Source of the DNA: Plumapathes pennacea
Lineage: Eukaryota > Cnidaria > Anthozoa > Antipatharia > Myriopathidae
Length of the DNA: 64,000 bases
NCBI GenBank assembly: GCA_964036295.1
Contig: OZ038467.1
Coordinates: 20,529,670-20,593,669, forward strand
Direction of reading: 5' to 3'
Below, piece by piece: positions 1 to 11,170 of this stretch. The notes under the pieces were generated by a model that saw nothing but the letters and a program-made list of their open reading frames with translations, ran no database searches and was not told the DNA's origin. Numbering within the stretch: position 1 is the first letter of the stretch; each line of letters opens with the position of its first letter. The position numbers were made by a program, and so were the translations under genes.

Positions 1-338
1 CGGTTTCCAGGTTTCCGGTTTCCAGGTTTCCAGTTCCCAGGTTCCCGGTTCCCAGGTTCCCGGTTCCCAGGTTCCCGGTTCCCAAGTTCCCGATTCCCAA
101 GTTCCCGATTCCCAGGTTCCCGGTTCCCAGGTTCCGGTTCCCGGTTTCCGGTTTCCGGTTCCCGGTTCCCGGTTCCCGGTTCCCGGTTCCCAGTTCCTGG
201 TTTTCAGGTTCCGGTTCCCCGTTCCCGGTTCTCAGTATCCCGGTTCTCAGTATCCCGGTTCTCAGTATCCCGGTTCTCAGTATCCCGGTTCCCTGTTCTC
301 GGTTCCCGGGTTCCCGCTGCCATGTTTTAAACATAGCC
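1..338. mobile_element. Right end of Mutator-like element with 15-bp minisatellite
   Basis: This is a tandem array of a roughly 15-bp unit (GGTTCCCGGTTCCCA with variants), followed by the terminal sequence ATGTTTTAAACATAGCC. The same terminus closes the complete element at 30383-32441. The flank CCGACATGT (339-347) matches the 9-bp target duplication seen there, and copy B at about 4852 shows the same flank without an insertion. The left end lies outside the window. No coding capacity is visible; long ORFs through such arrays are translations of the repeat. Confidence 0.75.
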
Positions 339-380
339 CCGACATGTGAAGAAGGAAGTAAAGGTTTAGCGGAAGTGTAA

Positions 381-871
381 AGCCCCATGCACACGAGCAA
401 GTTTTCTATGACAAGTTTTCTGCGACAAGTTTTTTTTGCTCGTGTACATGAGAAAATTTGGGCAAATTTTCTGTAACAAATGCATTTGCTGAAAAGCTAG
501 CGTGCTAGCTTTTTTATGACAAGGGAAACTTGTCACATGTGAAATTTGCTCGTGTACACGAAAACTTGTCAAAGTTTTTCGGAAAACCTTAGTTCCCATG
601 TCTTCATTTTGCGAGCGTGTTCGCACGGTCAAGATGGTGGCATCCACAACATTGACAACACAGTCTTTGAATTAGCAATATAATGCAATTAGTCTCTTAC
701 TGGAAGATTTGAGATCACGCGAAAAGTTTATGGAACTCCAAGTCAGAAGGAAAAGAAACAACGAAAGTTTGTTAAAAAACTTGTTAAAAGAAAATTGCTC
801 GACCGTATACACGAGCAAATCATTTGTCACAGAAAACTTGTCATAGAAAACTTGCTCGTGTGCATAGGGCT
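381..871. mobile_element. Harbinger-type MITE, TAA target duplication
   Basis: The terminal inverted repeats are about 43 bp and differ at one position: AGCCCCATGCACACGAGC at the left against the complement of GCTCGTGTGCATAGGGCT at the right. TAA flanks both sides (378-380 and 872-874). Copies B and C read straight through the empty site. A 3-bp TAA/TTA duplication fits PIF/Harbinger elements. Internal sequence repeats parts of the terminal repeat and encodes no transposase, so the element is non-autonomous. It inserted after copies A and C separated, because C lacks it. Confidence 0.85.
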
Positions 872-1764
872 TAACTGCACAGTTTGCGCTACAGAAGCTT
901 TTAACATAGAATTAATTCTAGATTCTCTCCATCTAATGTCTTGTGTACTTTTTGTTGCATGTAATAGGGAAACGAGCTCTTGATTTGAGTTTCTTACGAC
1001 TAGTTTACATCAGGCAGTGTCGACCTGAAATTTTCCAGTCGAACAGAGCACCGGATATTCGGCTATAGCGAGCAAACAAATAAGTAACCTTCTCTTCTGA
1101 TAAATCAAATACCGCTCTAATAATTCCATATCAATTCTGTCGACCCTTGAGCACCAAAATTAAGCAGTAGAAACAAGACAAATGGAACGCATTAGATGTT
1201 CTGAAGTGCCAGCCTAGCATGTAAACAAATCTGTTTCTGTGAGTATTAAAATTGATTTGAGAGAAATCATAACTGATTTGCGAACTCGGTATCCTGTGTT
1301 ATAACAGAAGCCATGTACTGAATATGTGAAGAATTTTGTTTTTATTTCTTAAACTCACGAGCTGCTGAGCAACGATAGCGTTTCGCAAACAGAGTTTTCT
1401 TGAACATTCAAGAGTTGACTATAGCGAGAGTCATTGTTTACAAACTTTTATTTTGTCATTCATAATTTTGCCAACCGTGAAACAAAGGAACTCTTTAATA
1501 TTGTCAGCGTGATCATCACTATAAAAAGCCACAACCGGAAATTCTTGAGATCACGCGACTGATCGCGCACTCTTTGTTATGAATTTGTGAGGATTGATTT
1601 CCCTGGTGAGCTGTTTCTTTACTGGTTTCTTCACTGAAATTCAAGGTTAAAACGGTGTGTTTGGAGTTGTGGTGCAAAACACAGGACAGAGAGTCGAGCT
1701 TTCTGTCAAGACTGCTCAAGCGTTTATAATTCCATTGTCTGCTGTTTTACCAAACTAGATTCTG

Positions 1765-1887
1765 ATTGGTTCAAGTTGACAGTTGAGCGGGCCGGGGAGT
1801 CCCCAGAGACTGCTACTTCGTTGCAAGTACGCCATCTTGTCTGGTGACTTGACTGTGACTTTCTTGTGGAGTTTCTCTACAGCAGAG
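1765..1887 (+). promoter_or_regulatory. Promoter-like block of copy A: CCAAT box, kB-like palindrome, donor
   Basis: An inverted CCAAT box (ATTGG, 1765-1769) is followed by GGGGAGTCCCC (1794-1804), which fits the NF-kB consensus GGGRNNYYCC. A donor-like CAGAG/GTTAGT lies at 1887/1888. The order is conserved in copies B and C. Copy D, in front of the receptor gene, keeps the CCAAT box and donor. Activity is inferred only from similarity to that position. Confidence 0.45.
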
Positions 1888-4085
1888 GTTAGTGAATCTT
1901 TATACTGTTAGAACAGTGGTTAAGGGATACAATAAGACACCTCGGTTGCTCGTCGATCGGCGCTTTCCTTGGTGAAATGTGCGCGTTTGAGTTCAGTGAT
2001 TCATCGGGTGTTGTGTGGTCTGAATTCTGTCGTTGAATATTAATATTTACTGATTTTCAGGTTTTAACAATCTATTAGAAGTTTGTTTGGGGATGTGTTG
2101 AAACGTAACTTTACTTCAATTTGCACACTAATCAAAAGATCGCTCTCTGGAAACGCTTGCGAATGGGCCAGACGGTTTTGACTTCTGAATCAGCGATACG
2201 CTGGAAAAGCATGCGACATAAAAAGCGGGCAATTCGCTCGAAAGCAACAGAATTTTCGCTTGAAAGAGAGTGTTTTCCAGTCAGTTTGAGGGCTGGTATT
2301 CTTGGGTCGATGTATGATAAATCATATTGTGACATAGATCTATATAAACACGATTCTGTAGCTTTGTGGAACCACGCGAAATACACAGTGTAGAAGAAAA
2401 ACGCCTCAAAGCAAATAATTAAGGTTCTTGGCTTATCAGTCTGATAGTACAAAGAGAGTGATAACTGAATAGTGAAACTGAAAGAATTCTGTAATGAAAA
2501 AAGCAAAACAGGAGGAACATTTTTGTCATTCTAACCAGCTTGGTTATAATTGTCAAAATAGTGGTCAAAAAATACTCATGACTTCAATAATTTACAACAG
2601 GCGAATTGACAACAAGCCTCTATAACTTGATGAATGCTGGCAAAGAGAGAATATTCAGTTCAGTTCAATTTAATGTGTTTCCCTGTTGATGTATAGCATA
2701 TTACGTGCAATAATTATTGTAGAATTAGACTTTAAAAAAGTACATTCAATGATTTAGGTGTAAGATCCGTACCCTCAATCAAATGACCAACAATTTCTGA
2801 ATAGGAGAAGGCCAGCATTTTTGTAAACACATGGTCTATCAAGCTACAGCATCTAATGAACATCAAAAGATAATTTGTAGCTTCAGAAATATGACAGCTT
2901 TGATTTCTCAAGCACAGTGAACATGTAGGTGGCAATAAACAACATGGAATTCACTCAACAGAAAAGAGAGAGGAAACAATTTTACATTTAGCAGCAGTAT
3001 TGTCCCTGGCTGCATGCTTTAATCTTGTAACATGGAGACTGTCTCTTAACCTAGGTTTCTGAACCAAACATTTGCAATCCAAATCAACTGATTGCTGGCC
3101 GAAAATGCCTCAGGAACCAGACAGTTTTTGACTTCACACAGGAAGCATAAAAAACGAGTAATTCACTCAAGAGCTGAAAAAGGAGAGAGGAAAAATTATT
3201 TCACATTTAAAACCATATAGCTCAGTCAGCCTGATGGAATCTGGAGATACATGACATGCACATACTGTACAAGACCATTAGATTCCCTGGTTTTTTGAAT
3301 CGCATGAAAAATCACACTTTGTACAGACAGAAAGATGCTTCAAGAAAATAAGGTTCTTTATTGATTAGTCTTAGAAAATGCATATGGATTTCTATAAAAG
3401 AACTGAAACTAAACAAACAGGAAGCACATTCTTTGCATCGATCTTATCAGCACAATGGGGCAGCCTTGCTTGGCTATTTAGAACCAGAAAGTCAATAAAT
3501 GGATCATGTTCCTGACTTCAAGAACTTGTGACAAGCTTTGATAAATTGATGAAGCAGTTAAAATGTTAAAGTAATTATTGATTCACCTGTGAGGTGTTAC
3601 CATCAGTCAGTGTCCCCATGACTCATTACACTCTTTGTGATAGAATTTGCTGAGTTTCACCAGTGAAATGCTGTCTTTATCTGTGCCAAGTGTGTCGTCA
3701 TATTTCCCCATATTTCATGTTTGCAAGTCACAAGCAGTAGCAACTTATGGCAATTTTCTGTAGATTGTTTGATAATTTAGATCATGCAGTCTTTGTTGTG
3801 TAAATTTTAATCCAATTGTTTTTCTGGTGTGTACAAAAGAGCAGAGCTAAAGTATGTAGAAATCTGAAGGGCTATATTTGTAGCATTCTCAGTTTACACC
3901 TACCTCGATGCAGCGATACCAATTTACACCATCAACACTTTTTAAACTAGTATATACAGTACTACTTTTTAAAAGCAAATGTTCAAATTGTCAACATGGA
4001 AAGTTTGGATTTTCTAACATTAATATAAAAGATATTCACTGTAGCCAAGATATGACAGAACAGAGCACACAAGAATTATTTACAC

Positions 4086-4850
4086 TGTGACTCAAAAGTT
4101 TAGTTGAACCGAGTTTATAGGCTTCATTTGGTTCTTAGTCAGGTACATTTTATAGGCGCTGCCAGGAGAAACATCCTGACCTTAATGTCTAAACCGACAA
4201 ACATATTATGCAGATTCTGTAATCAGTGTCCGCACCTAACTTCAGACCCTTTGTTGGCTGTACAATTTGTATAAGAATAATGATGTTATTGTTTCACTCC
4301 AATGAAGAGTGAACAACTTCACTTTTTTTCGCTTGCAATTTCCCTTGCAACCATAACTATATTTACAGTAAAGATCGAGAACTTGTTTTTTTCATGACAA
4401 CTGATTAAACTGTCGATTCTCACTACAGTACTCATAAATTCCTTCTGAAGTCACTGGGAGATTTTGTATTTTGAGCTTGGAAGTGAAAGTGTTTAAAAAT
4501 TCGGAGTTCTCCCAATCTCTAATTCGTCTCCTGCTAAAAATGATGTCGTCTTCAGTTTCTTGTTATAAATAATATAACACAGCATGGTTAGCCCGCTGTT
4601 TTAAACATTTGGCCACCCAGCCGTTTTAGCAAAACTCATTCTTGTCTCTAATGCGTAAATCTTCGACCCTTGTTGACCTCGCTTACTGCCCAGACAGAAG
4701 TGTCCGTTGACCGACATTTTTATACACAAATTTTATTATTACGCACGTTTATTCGGAAAGCTGAGTGTCCCATCTGTGTGTCAGATCTATGGTAGTGTTA
4801 GAGCGCCGGTGGTGGTTTTAGCGTGGTTTACACGCATAACTACAGCTTGC
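4086..4850 (+). repeat. Partial array-type unit linking copies A and B
   Basis: The block contains the array anchor TATAGGCGCTGCCAGGAG (4151), the piggyBac-type MITE and the GTTGACCTCGCTTACTGCCC block (about 4673). It is collinear with the array end at about 29800-30373, including GAGCGCCGGT and the final CCGACATGTG junction. It runs directly into copy B. No gene is seen. Confidence 0.75.
4290..4494. mobile_element. piggyBac-type MITE, degenerate copy
   Basis: The ends resemble the family termini (TTTCACTCCAATGAAG at left; GCTTGGAAGTGAAAG at right). Better copies at 6890 and 53551 show CCCTTTCACTCCC ends flanked by TTAA. It is about 200 bp and non-coding. Confidence 0.6.
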
Positions 4851-6470
4851 CGACATGTGAAGAATTTTGATGACCAGCGGAAATAAATGCTTAGCGGAAG
4901 TGTAACTGCACAGTTTGCGCTGCAGAAGCTTTGAACACAGAATTCTAGATTCTCCCCATCTAATGTCTCGTGTACTTTTTGTTGCATGTAATAGGGAAAC
5001 GAGCTCTTGATCTGAGTTCTTACGACTAGTTTACATCAGGCAGTGAGGAGAAGATATTTCTGATCAGCTTTTAGTCGACCTGAAATTTTCCAGTCGAACA
5101 GAGCACCCGATATTCGGCTATATCGAGTAAACAAATAAGTAGCCTTCTCTTCTGATATATCAAATACCACTCTAATAAGCCCATATCAATTCTGTCGACC
5201 CTTGAGCACCAAAATTAAGCAATAGAAACAAGATAAACAGCACGCACTAGATGTTTTGCGGTGCCAGCCTAGCATGTAAACAAGTCCGTTGCTGTGAGTA
5301 TTAAAATGATTTGAGAGAAATCATAACTGATTTGCGAAATCGGTATTCTGTGTTATAAACAGAAGCCATGTACTGAATATGTGAAGAATTTTGTTTTTAT
5401 TTCTTAAACTCACGAGCTGCTGAGCAACGATAGCGGTTCGCAAACAGAGTTTTCTCGAACATTTAAGAGTTGACTATAGCGAGAATCATTGTTTACAAAC
5501 TTTTATTTTGTCATTCATAATTTTGCCAACCGTGAAACAAATTGTCAGCGTGATCATCGCTATAAACAGCGACAGCCGGAAATTCTTGAGGTCACGCGAT
5601 TGATCTTGAGGTCACGCGATCGCACTCTTTGTTATGAATTTGAGAGGATTGAATTCCCTGGTGAGCTGTTTCTTTACTGGTTTCTTCACTGAAATTCGAG
5701 GTTAAAACGGTGTGTTTGGAGTTGTGGCGCAAAACACAGGACAAAGAGAGTTGAGCTTTCTGTCAAGACTGCTCAAGCGTTGACATTTCCATTGTCTGCT
5801 GTTTTACCAAACTAGATTCTGATTGGTTCAAGTTGACAGTTGAGCGGGCCGGGGAGTCCCCAGGGATTGTTCCTTCGTTGCAAGTGCGCCATCTTGTCTG
5901 GTGACTTGAGTGTGAATTTTTTGTGGAGTTTCTTTTCAGCAGAGGTTAGTGAATCTTTATGCTGTTAGAACAGTGGTTAACGGATACAATAGGACACTTC
6001 ATTTGTTCGAAGATCGGCGCTTTCCTTGGTGAAATCTCCGCGTTTGAGTTCAGTGATTCATCGGGTGTTGTTGGTCTGAATTCTGTCGTTGAATATTAAT
6101 ATTTACTGATTTTCAGGTTTTAACAATCTATTAGAAGTTTGTTTGGGGATGTGTTGAAACGTAACTTTACTTCAATTTGCACACTAATCAAAAGATCGCT
6201 CTCTGGAAACGCCTTGCGAATGGGCCAGACGGTTTTGATTTCTGAATCAGCGATACGCTGGAAAAGCATGCGACATAAAAAGCGGGCAATTCACTCGAAA
6301 GCAACAGAATTTTCGCTTGAAAGAGAGTGTTTTCCAGTCAGTTTGAGGGCTGGTATTCTTGGGTCGATGTATGATAAATCATATTGTGACATAGATCTAC
6401 ATACATGTATATAAACACGATTCTGTAGCTTTGTGGAACCACGCGAAATACACGTGAATGAACAAATGAA
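4851..6470 (+). repeat. Segmental duplication copy B (promoter/5'-exon-like segment)
   Basis: Copy B begins with CCGACATGTGAAG and GCGGAAGTGTAACTGCAC without the Mutator-like element found at this site in A and C. It is then collinear with A and C through the CCAAT/kB block and to about 6450. A small local duplication of TTGAGGTCACGCGAT lies at about 5583-5615. No protein gene is supported. Confidence 0.85.
5822..5944 (+). promoter_or_regulatory. Promoter-like block of copy B
   Basis: It has ATTGG at 5822-5826, GGGGAGTCCCC at 5851-5861 and donor-like CAGAG/GTTAGT at 5944/5945, in the same order and spacing as copy A. The copy B tail is followed by a duplicate of receptor-gene intron 1 sequence, so the local arrangement mimics the real gene's 5' end. 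Activity is inferred. Confidence 0.45.
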
Positions 6471-6985
6471 CTTCATCCACAATTAAACTGAATGGGTTCT
6501 TTCATTGAACAAACAGGATTTTCATTCCTTGCATTCTTACTTGTCTGGTGATTATACATGAACTGTAGTTTTAAAGTCATTGCAAAAGAATCAGACAGTA
6601 AATGTGATGATGAAGGAAGTAATCTAATGCATATCCTGACATGATAAGTGCAGACAAAGAGATGATATTTGTTGAACTTGAAAGTTGGGAGTAACCCCCA
6701 AGTTCAAAATGCAGATTCTCCCAACCTTTTAAGAGGAAATTATGAGTGGTGTAGTGAGAATTGATAGTTTAACCAGCTATCATCTGAGCAAGGCATCAAA
6801 AGCCAGGTCCTCCTTAATACTCTATGATATATTTGTGGTGCTGAAACTGAAGGAGAAAATTGAACTTGATCACTCTTGGGAGTGAAAGGGTTAATATAGG
6901 AGTTATACAGATTTCATACACCCAGGAAAATTGATTTGGTTCACCATGATGTGCAGATCGCATCAGCTGCCAGTGTAAGGGCACA
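6471..6985 (+). repeat. Duplicate of receptor-gene intron 1 segment
   Basis: The sequence from AATTAAACTGAATGGG to the CAGCTGCCAGTGTAAGGG region is nearly identical to 37165-37675 in intron 1 of the NOD-like receptor gene. It includes a piggyBac-type MITE copy. This shows that the upstream duplications were copied from, or with, the receptor locus. No coding content. Confidence 0.85.
6692..6890. mobile_element. piggyBac-type MITE with TTAA at right end
   Basis: The right terminus CTTGGGAGTGAAAGGG is followed by TTAA (6891-6894). The left terminus is damaged by a small deletion. The same copy is present at 37383-37582, so it predates this duplication. Confidence 0.7.
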
Positions 6986-8508
6986 TGCTTATAGGTAAAA
7001 AGACAATGTTGAAAACAATGTTACCCAAATGATTTTAAAAATGAAGCTAATACTTTACCATCAGTGTCAGAGGGAATGCTCTGTCAGCGCTACTCAATAT
7101 GTTGCCCTTTTGAATTCAGCACATAAGTGTACTGTTACTAACGCCAGTACGATTCAAAATGTACTTGAAAACCTTAAATTATACACTTTCAGTTGGCAAA
7201 GTTCAATATTCTTCAAAACGTTCTTTAATTAGCGGCAATTAAGTCATTGTGCCTTTCAGCGAAAAAACGTGTTGCAGGAAACCCTAATTCATCAAAACGT
7301 TGGGAAACCACTCGGCGGCAGAACTGCAGGATCGATAAATTTCGCGCGGAAACGACGCCGGCACGATAAAACAAAAGCAATGCTACATTGAAAAAAGAAA
7401 AAACAAACAAACAAACAAAAAAGACAAAACAAAAAACGTTATCTAAATAATTCTTTGGGGGATACCACAGTTTGCCAAATGTTAACGTTTATTTATAGCC
7501 CATTTTGAACTTATCTTTATTTAAAAACTCCCTCAGTAACGTACAAATAACCCCACAGCAACGCACAAAATATACAGCCATTGAACGTTGCTAAGGAAAA
7601 ACCTGTTTTCTTGATTCGTTGCCGTTTTGTTCGCTTTTCGTATAAAAGTCACCCCTGTTCACAGCTGGTATATATACATCACTTCCAGAGATTATTAAGA
7701 AAAGAAAGAAGCATAGAATTTAAACTGACCTGGCTTACTTTCCGATATGCAAAAATCGAGCACGGAGGACCTGATTTTAAATACAACTATAAATGGCACA
7801 TGATCACATGTGTACAGCATTCAAAAAAATTGCCCTAAAATTTCATGCGATTCCAATGATTGGCCGGAGACGAGACATCGATTATAGTAAGAGGTTTTAA
7901 GTTTTGGTCGAAAATCGGCCCGTTTTGAGCAAATACTCAAATTATTCTAAACTTTTAGGCAAGGTTATTGGCACTATAACGAGACTTCAGGCGGTTGAAT
8001 TTGCTTATTTGTGCTCATTCTTGACGAGATATAGCTTTAAAAGTACGCAATTAGTTGTCTGTAATTTTGACCGGAAATGGCGCTTTGATCTTCGAAGTTT
8101 GGACACTTTTTACTCCCGGATTGTTTGAAATACAATCATAAATGGCACATGAAAAGCATTCAGAAACATTGCCTGAAAATGTCATGTTATTGCAATGATT
8201 GGTCGAGACGGGTCATCGATTTTAGTAAGAGGCAAAAAATGGCCGATTTTGGACCAAATGTTAAGGTGTTAGGCTTACGTTTTGATCAAAAACCGGCTCG
8301 TTTTGACCAAATATTGAAATCATTCTAAACTTTTAGAAAAGCTTACTGGCACTATAACGAGACTTCTGTCGGATTCGTGTTGGGTTGAATCTAAAGCAGT
8401 TTTAGAAGCTGAAGGAGGTTTAGCGTGGTTTTCAGCGGGGATTGATCGATGCATCAGTTCAGAGCCGAGTTCATGGACTTCATTTGGTTTGGGGTTGCAG
8501 GTTCAATT
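6986..8508. repeat. Unassigned AT-rich stretch with ~353-bp tandem duplication
   Basis: No gene is seen at 6986-7770. From about 7775 to 8400 a segment occurs twice in direct order, about 353 bp apart. Compare AAATGGCACATGA at about 7791 and 8142, CCAATGATTGGCC with GCAATGATTGGTC, and GGCACTATAACGAGACTTC at both ends. An (AAAC)n run lies near 7395-7435. The short ORFs here have no family features. Confidence 0.6.
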
Positions 8509-11170
8509 TATAGGCGCTACCAGGAGAAACATCCTGACTTTGATGTGTAAACCGACAGACGTATAAGGCAAATTCTGTAGTTAATGTCCGTACTTCTATG
8601 TCGGCGGTAAGTACTATAAAGAACCCTTTCACTCCCAATAGTGATCAACTTCATTTTCTTCTCAGTCCTTCAATTTCCCATGCAACTATCAATATACGGG
8701 AACTTAGTTATGATGACAACTGATTAGAATTGTGAATTCTCACTACATTGCTCATATATTTCTTCTTAAGAGACTGGGAGAATTTGTATTTTGAGCGTAG
8801 GAGTGAAAGGGTTTAAGTTTTTGTAATAGTGTCCTGCTAAAAAAACCTCGTCTTCAGTTTCTAGTTGTAGATATTACCACAGAATGGGACAACTCTCTGT
8901 TTTAAACATTTGCCGTTCAACCGTTTTAACAAAAACTCATTATTGTCTTTAATGCGGAAATCTTCGACCCTTGTTGACCTCGCTTATTGCCCAACAGCAG
9001 TGTCCGCAAGTAGTTATGGCTGAGTCTGTTATTTGTATACATGCCAACTCTCCCGCTTGTGCGATGTTCATGAAAAAATAATTCATTTCATTAAAGATAC
9101 AGAGGCACGAATTATAAAAGTAAAGAACTGAATACAGACACGCCGAAACGCATCATGCCCAAAATAGCGCCCGCTGGTTGACACATTCCTACTAATAAAG
9201 CTATCCAGATTGACAAGTTGTTCCTGTTTACAGATTCCTGCACGAACGCAAGTACGGTGAAAACTGACACTGCCCAGCTAGCACCTAGTGTTTACAGAAT
9301 CAAGTACAGTCTGTGTTTCTCTGTAGATGGTACGGAGCAGTTCCAAGATTAAAGGTAAGAGGAGCTCTTGAAATCCTGGGGGAGGCCGCAGAAGTTCGGA
9401 TTCCAAAGTACAGTATTTTTATTAGGCCTTGACAGAGTGGCAGGAGTGAAAAGTTCTGGCTTTGTTGTTGGGACACAAGTATATGCACATTCTGCAGTGT
9501 CTACACCCAACTTCTGGCCTTTCTTAGTCGCCGTAGTTTGGATAATAACTTTATTTTGTAAACCGTTTTGCCCAACAATTCTGAGATCAATTTTGTGTGA
9601 ACTGGCTGTACCTCCAGAAGATACTTATTCTGAAACTCTGTACTAGCGGAGTGAAAATAAATTCTTCATTTGCTTCTCAACTTAAATAATGAATCCTGCT
9701 CAGTGAATATCTACTCTTGTCATGCAAACTGCCGTGCTACGAGATTTAATTTTATCAAGTCCACATGCACGGTCCGTAAATTATAAATTGACAACAAATT
9801 ACAGCGGAACCCCAATATAACGAATCTTTATTTAGCGACGTTTTCCATACAACGAACGATGTATACTATCCGGCCAAAGTTACTGTAAAGATGTATAGAA
9901 CAGAACAGAATCTTTGGGAATAACACAATCAAGAAGCCCAAACTTAAAGTCTACCCCGATATAACGAATAGATTTTATCACGCGACTGAAGATGGCAAAT
10001 TGCATTATGCAAGACAGATCAACAGAGACTGAAAATCCATTCTTTTACTTTTTTATGAGAAAGGCCTAAGAAAGATTGTTGCACGCACACACACACACAC
10101 GGATGTATAGCGTATTATTATGTAGAAATAGAATCCAACTGGATCTTCATTTTAGATAAATTACGGATTCCTTCGTGATGCAGTGAAGACTTCAAAAAAT
10201 AGTCTACTTCTGCAGCGCATCAGTTCAACCCGTCTTCCTTTTGGCCCGCGCTCCCGACGTTTTGCAGCCACACAAATATTTCTGCAAACCGAAAGTTCTC
10301 CATAGCAGAAAAATACGAATGACAGATCTTGAAATCAAAGCTGTAAAACAACATGAGAGGAAGCGACCAACGCGGAGTGAACTTTTCGCAGCTTAGTCCG
10401 CCGGAAAGATAAACACTAGCCGGGCGGTATTCAGCAGATCAAAGTCGAGCTTGCTCCGTTTTATGCTAAGTGAAACTGTAAAACAGCTTGTGAATTATTA
10501 GAGGTTTTTAAAAATGCGTAATAGTGCACCGTACTGTCTTCAATTTCCTGTCGTGAATAATGTCATAGATTTGTACAGCCCTTTGTTTTAAACGTTTCCT
10601 ACCCAACTGTTTTGAGAAGAACGTATTCTATTATGAGGCTCTTTTAGTTCTGGTCCTTTTGATAATTCAGTGTAAATCCTCCAAACATTTTGGCCTCGGT
10701 TTGCATCCAGACAGCAGTGTCAGTACGTAATTTATCTTGTAGCAGCTTGGCCCCAGAAGTTTTATTTTGTGGACTCTGGTGTAGTGAAAACTGGCTGCGA
10801 CTAAAGAGTAAATTTACAGACACGCCGAAACGCATCAAATTAGCGCCAGTTGACAGAATTGACGTTGTTCCTGTTTACAGACAGTTTGCACTGTAGGTAA
10901 ACTCACAATTCCAGATTTCCCGATCTTGTCTCGTGCACTTTTTGCTGCATCCAATGGGAGAAACGAGCTTCTGATCTGAGTTTCTCACAATTAGTGCCTT
11001 CCAATTTTTTTTTGTCTTAGGCAGAGAGGAGAAGATATTTCTGATCGGTTTTGAGTCGAAATGAAACTTTTCAATCGAACAGAGCACACAAGATATTTAC
11101 TTAGCGATTCGAGTTTAGTTCAACCGAGCTCATGGGCTTCATTTGGCCGTTCTTTCTCACAGGTACAATT
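8509..11170. repeat. Array unit 1 (left edge)
   Basis: This is a 2662-bp unit. Its first ~900 bp resemble unit 8 more than interior units (for example the shared GATGTGTAAACCGACAG and ACAGAATGGGACAA). It holds a MITE copy at 8624-8811 with CCCTTTCACTCCC and GGAGTGAAAGGG ends. From about 10026 it is nearly identical to the following unit, offset 2471 bp, which suggests recent exchange. Confidence 0.8.
10086..10110. repeat. (CA)n tract of the array, first instance
   Basis: A short GCACGCACACACACAC tract recurs at the same place in every array unit (also about 12556, 15380, 17850, 20608, 23320, 26590 and 28565), with different lengths and occasional GACA interruptions. Confidence 0.8.

Larger units (their letters stand above)
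348..4085 (+). repeat. Segmental duplication copy A (promoter/5'-exon-like segment)
   Basis: The segment is collinear with copy C (32451-35415), copy B (4851-6470) and, more weakly, copy D upstream of the receptor gene. Shared landmarks are the start GCGGAAGTGTAACTGCAC, an inverted CCAAT box, a GGGGAGTCCCC palindrome, the donor-like CAGCAGAG/GTTAGT, and the tail around CACCATCAACAC (3930). Copy A differs by a 491-bp MITE at 381-871. ORFs here (for example 2121-2393) recur only because the DNA is duplicated, and none shows a protein family. The stretch 2400-3900 is AT-rich duplicated DNA with nothing else recognisable. Confidence 0.85.

Noticed and set aside
9800-9990. CAGCGGAACCCCAATATAACGAA and CCCCGATATAACGAA motifs in array units, resembling pogo/Tigger termini
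   Set aside because: The two motifs are in the same orientation and no inverted partner or TA duplication was found, so an element cannot be defined.
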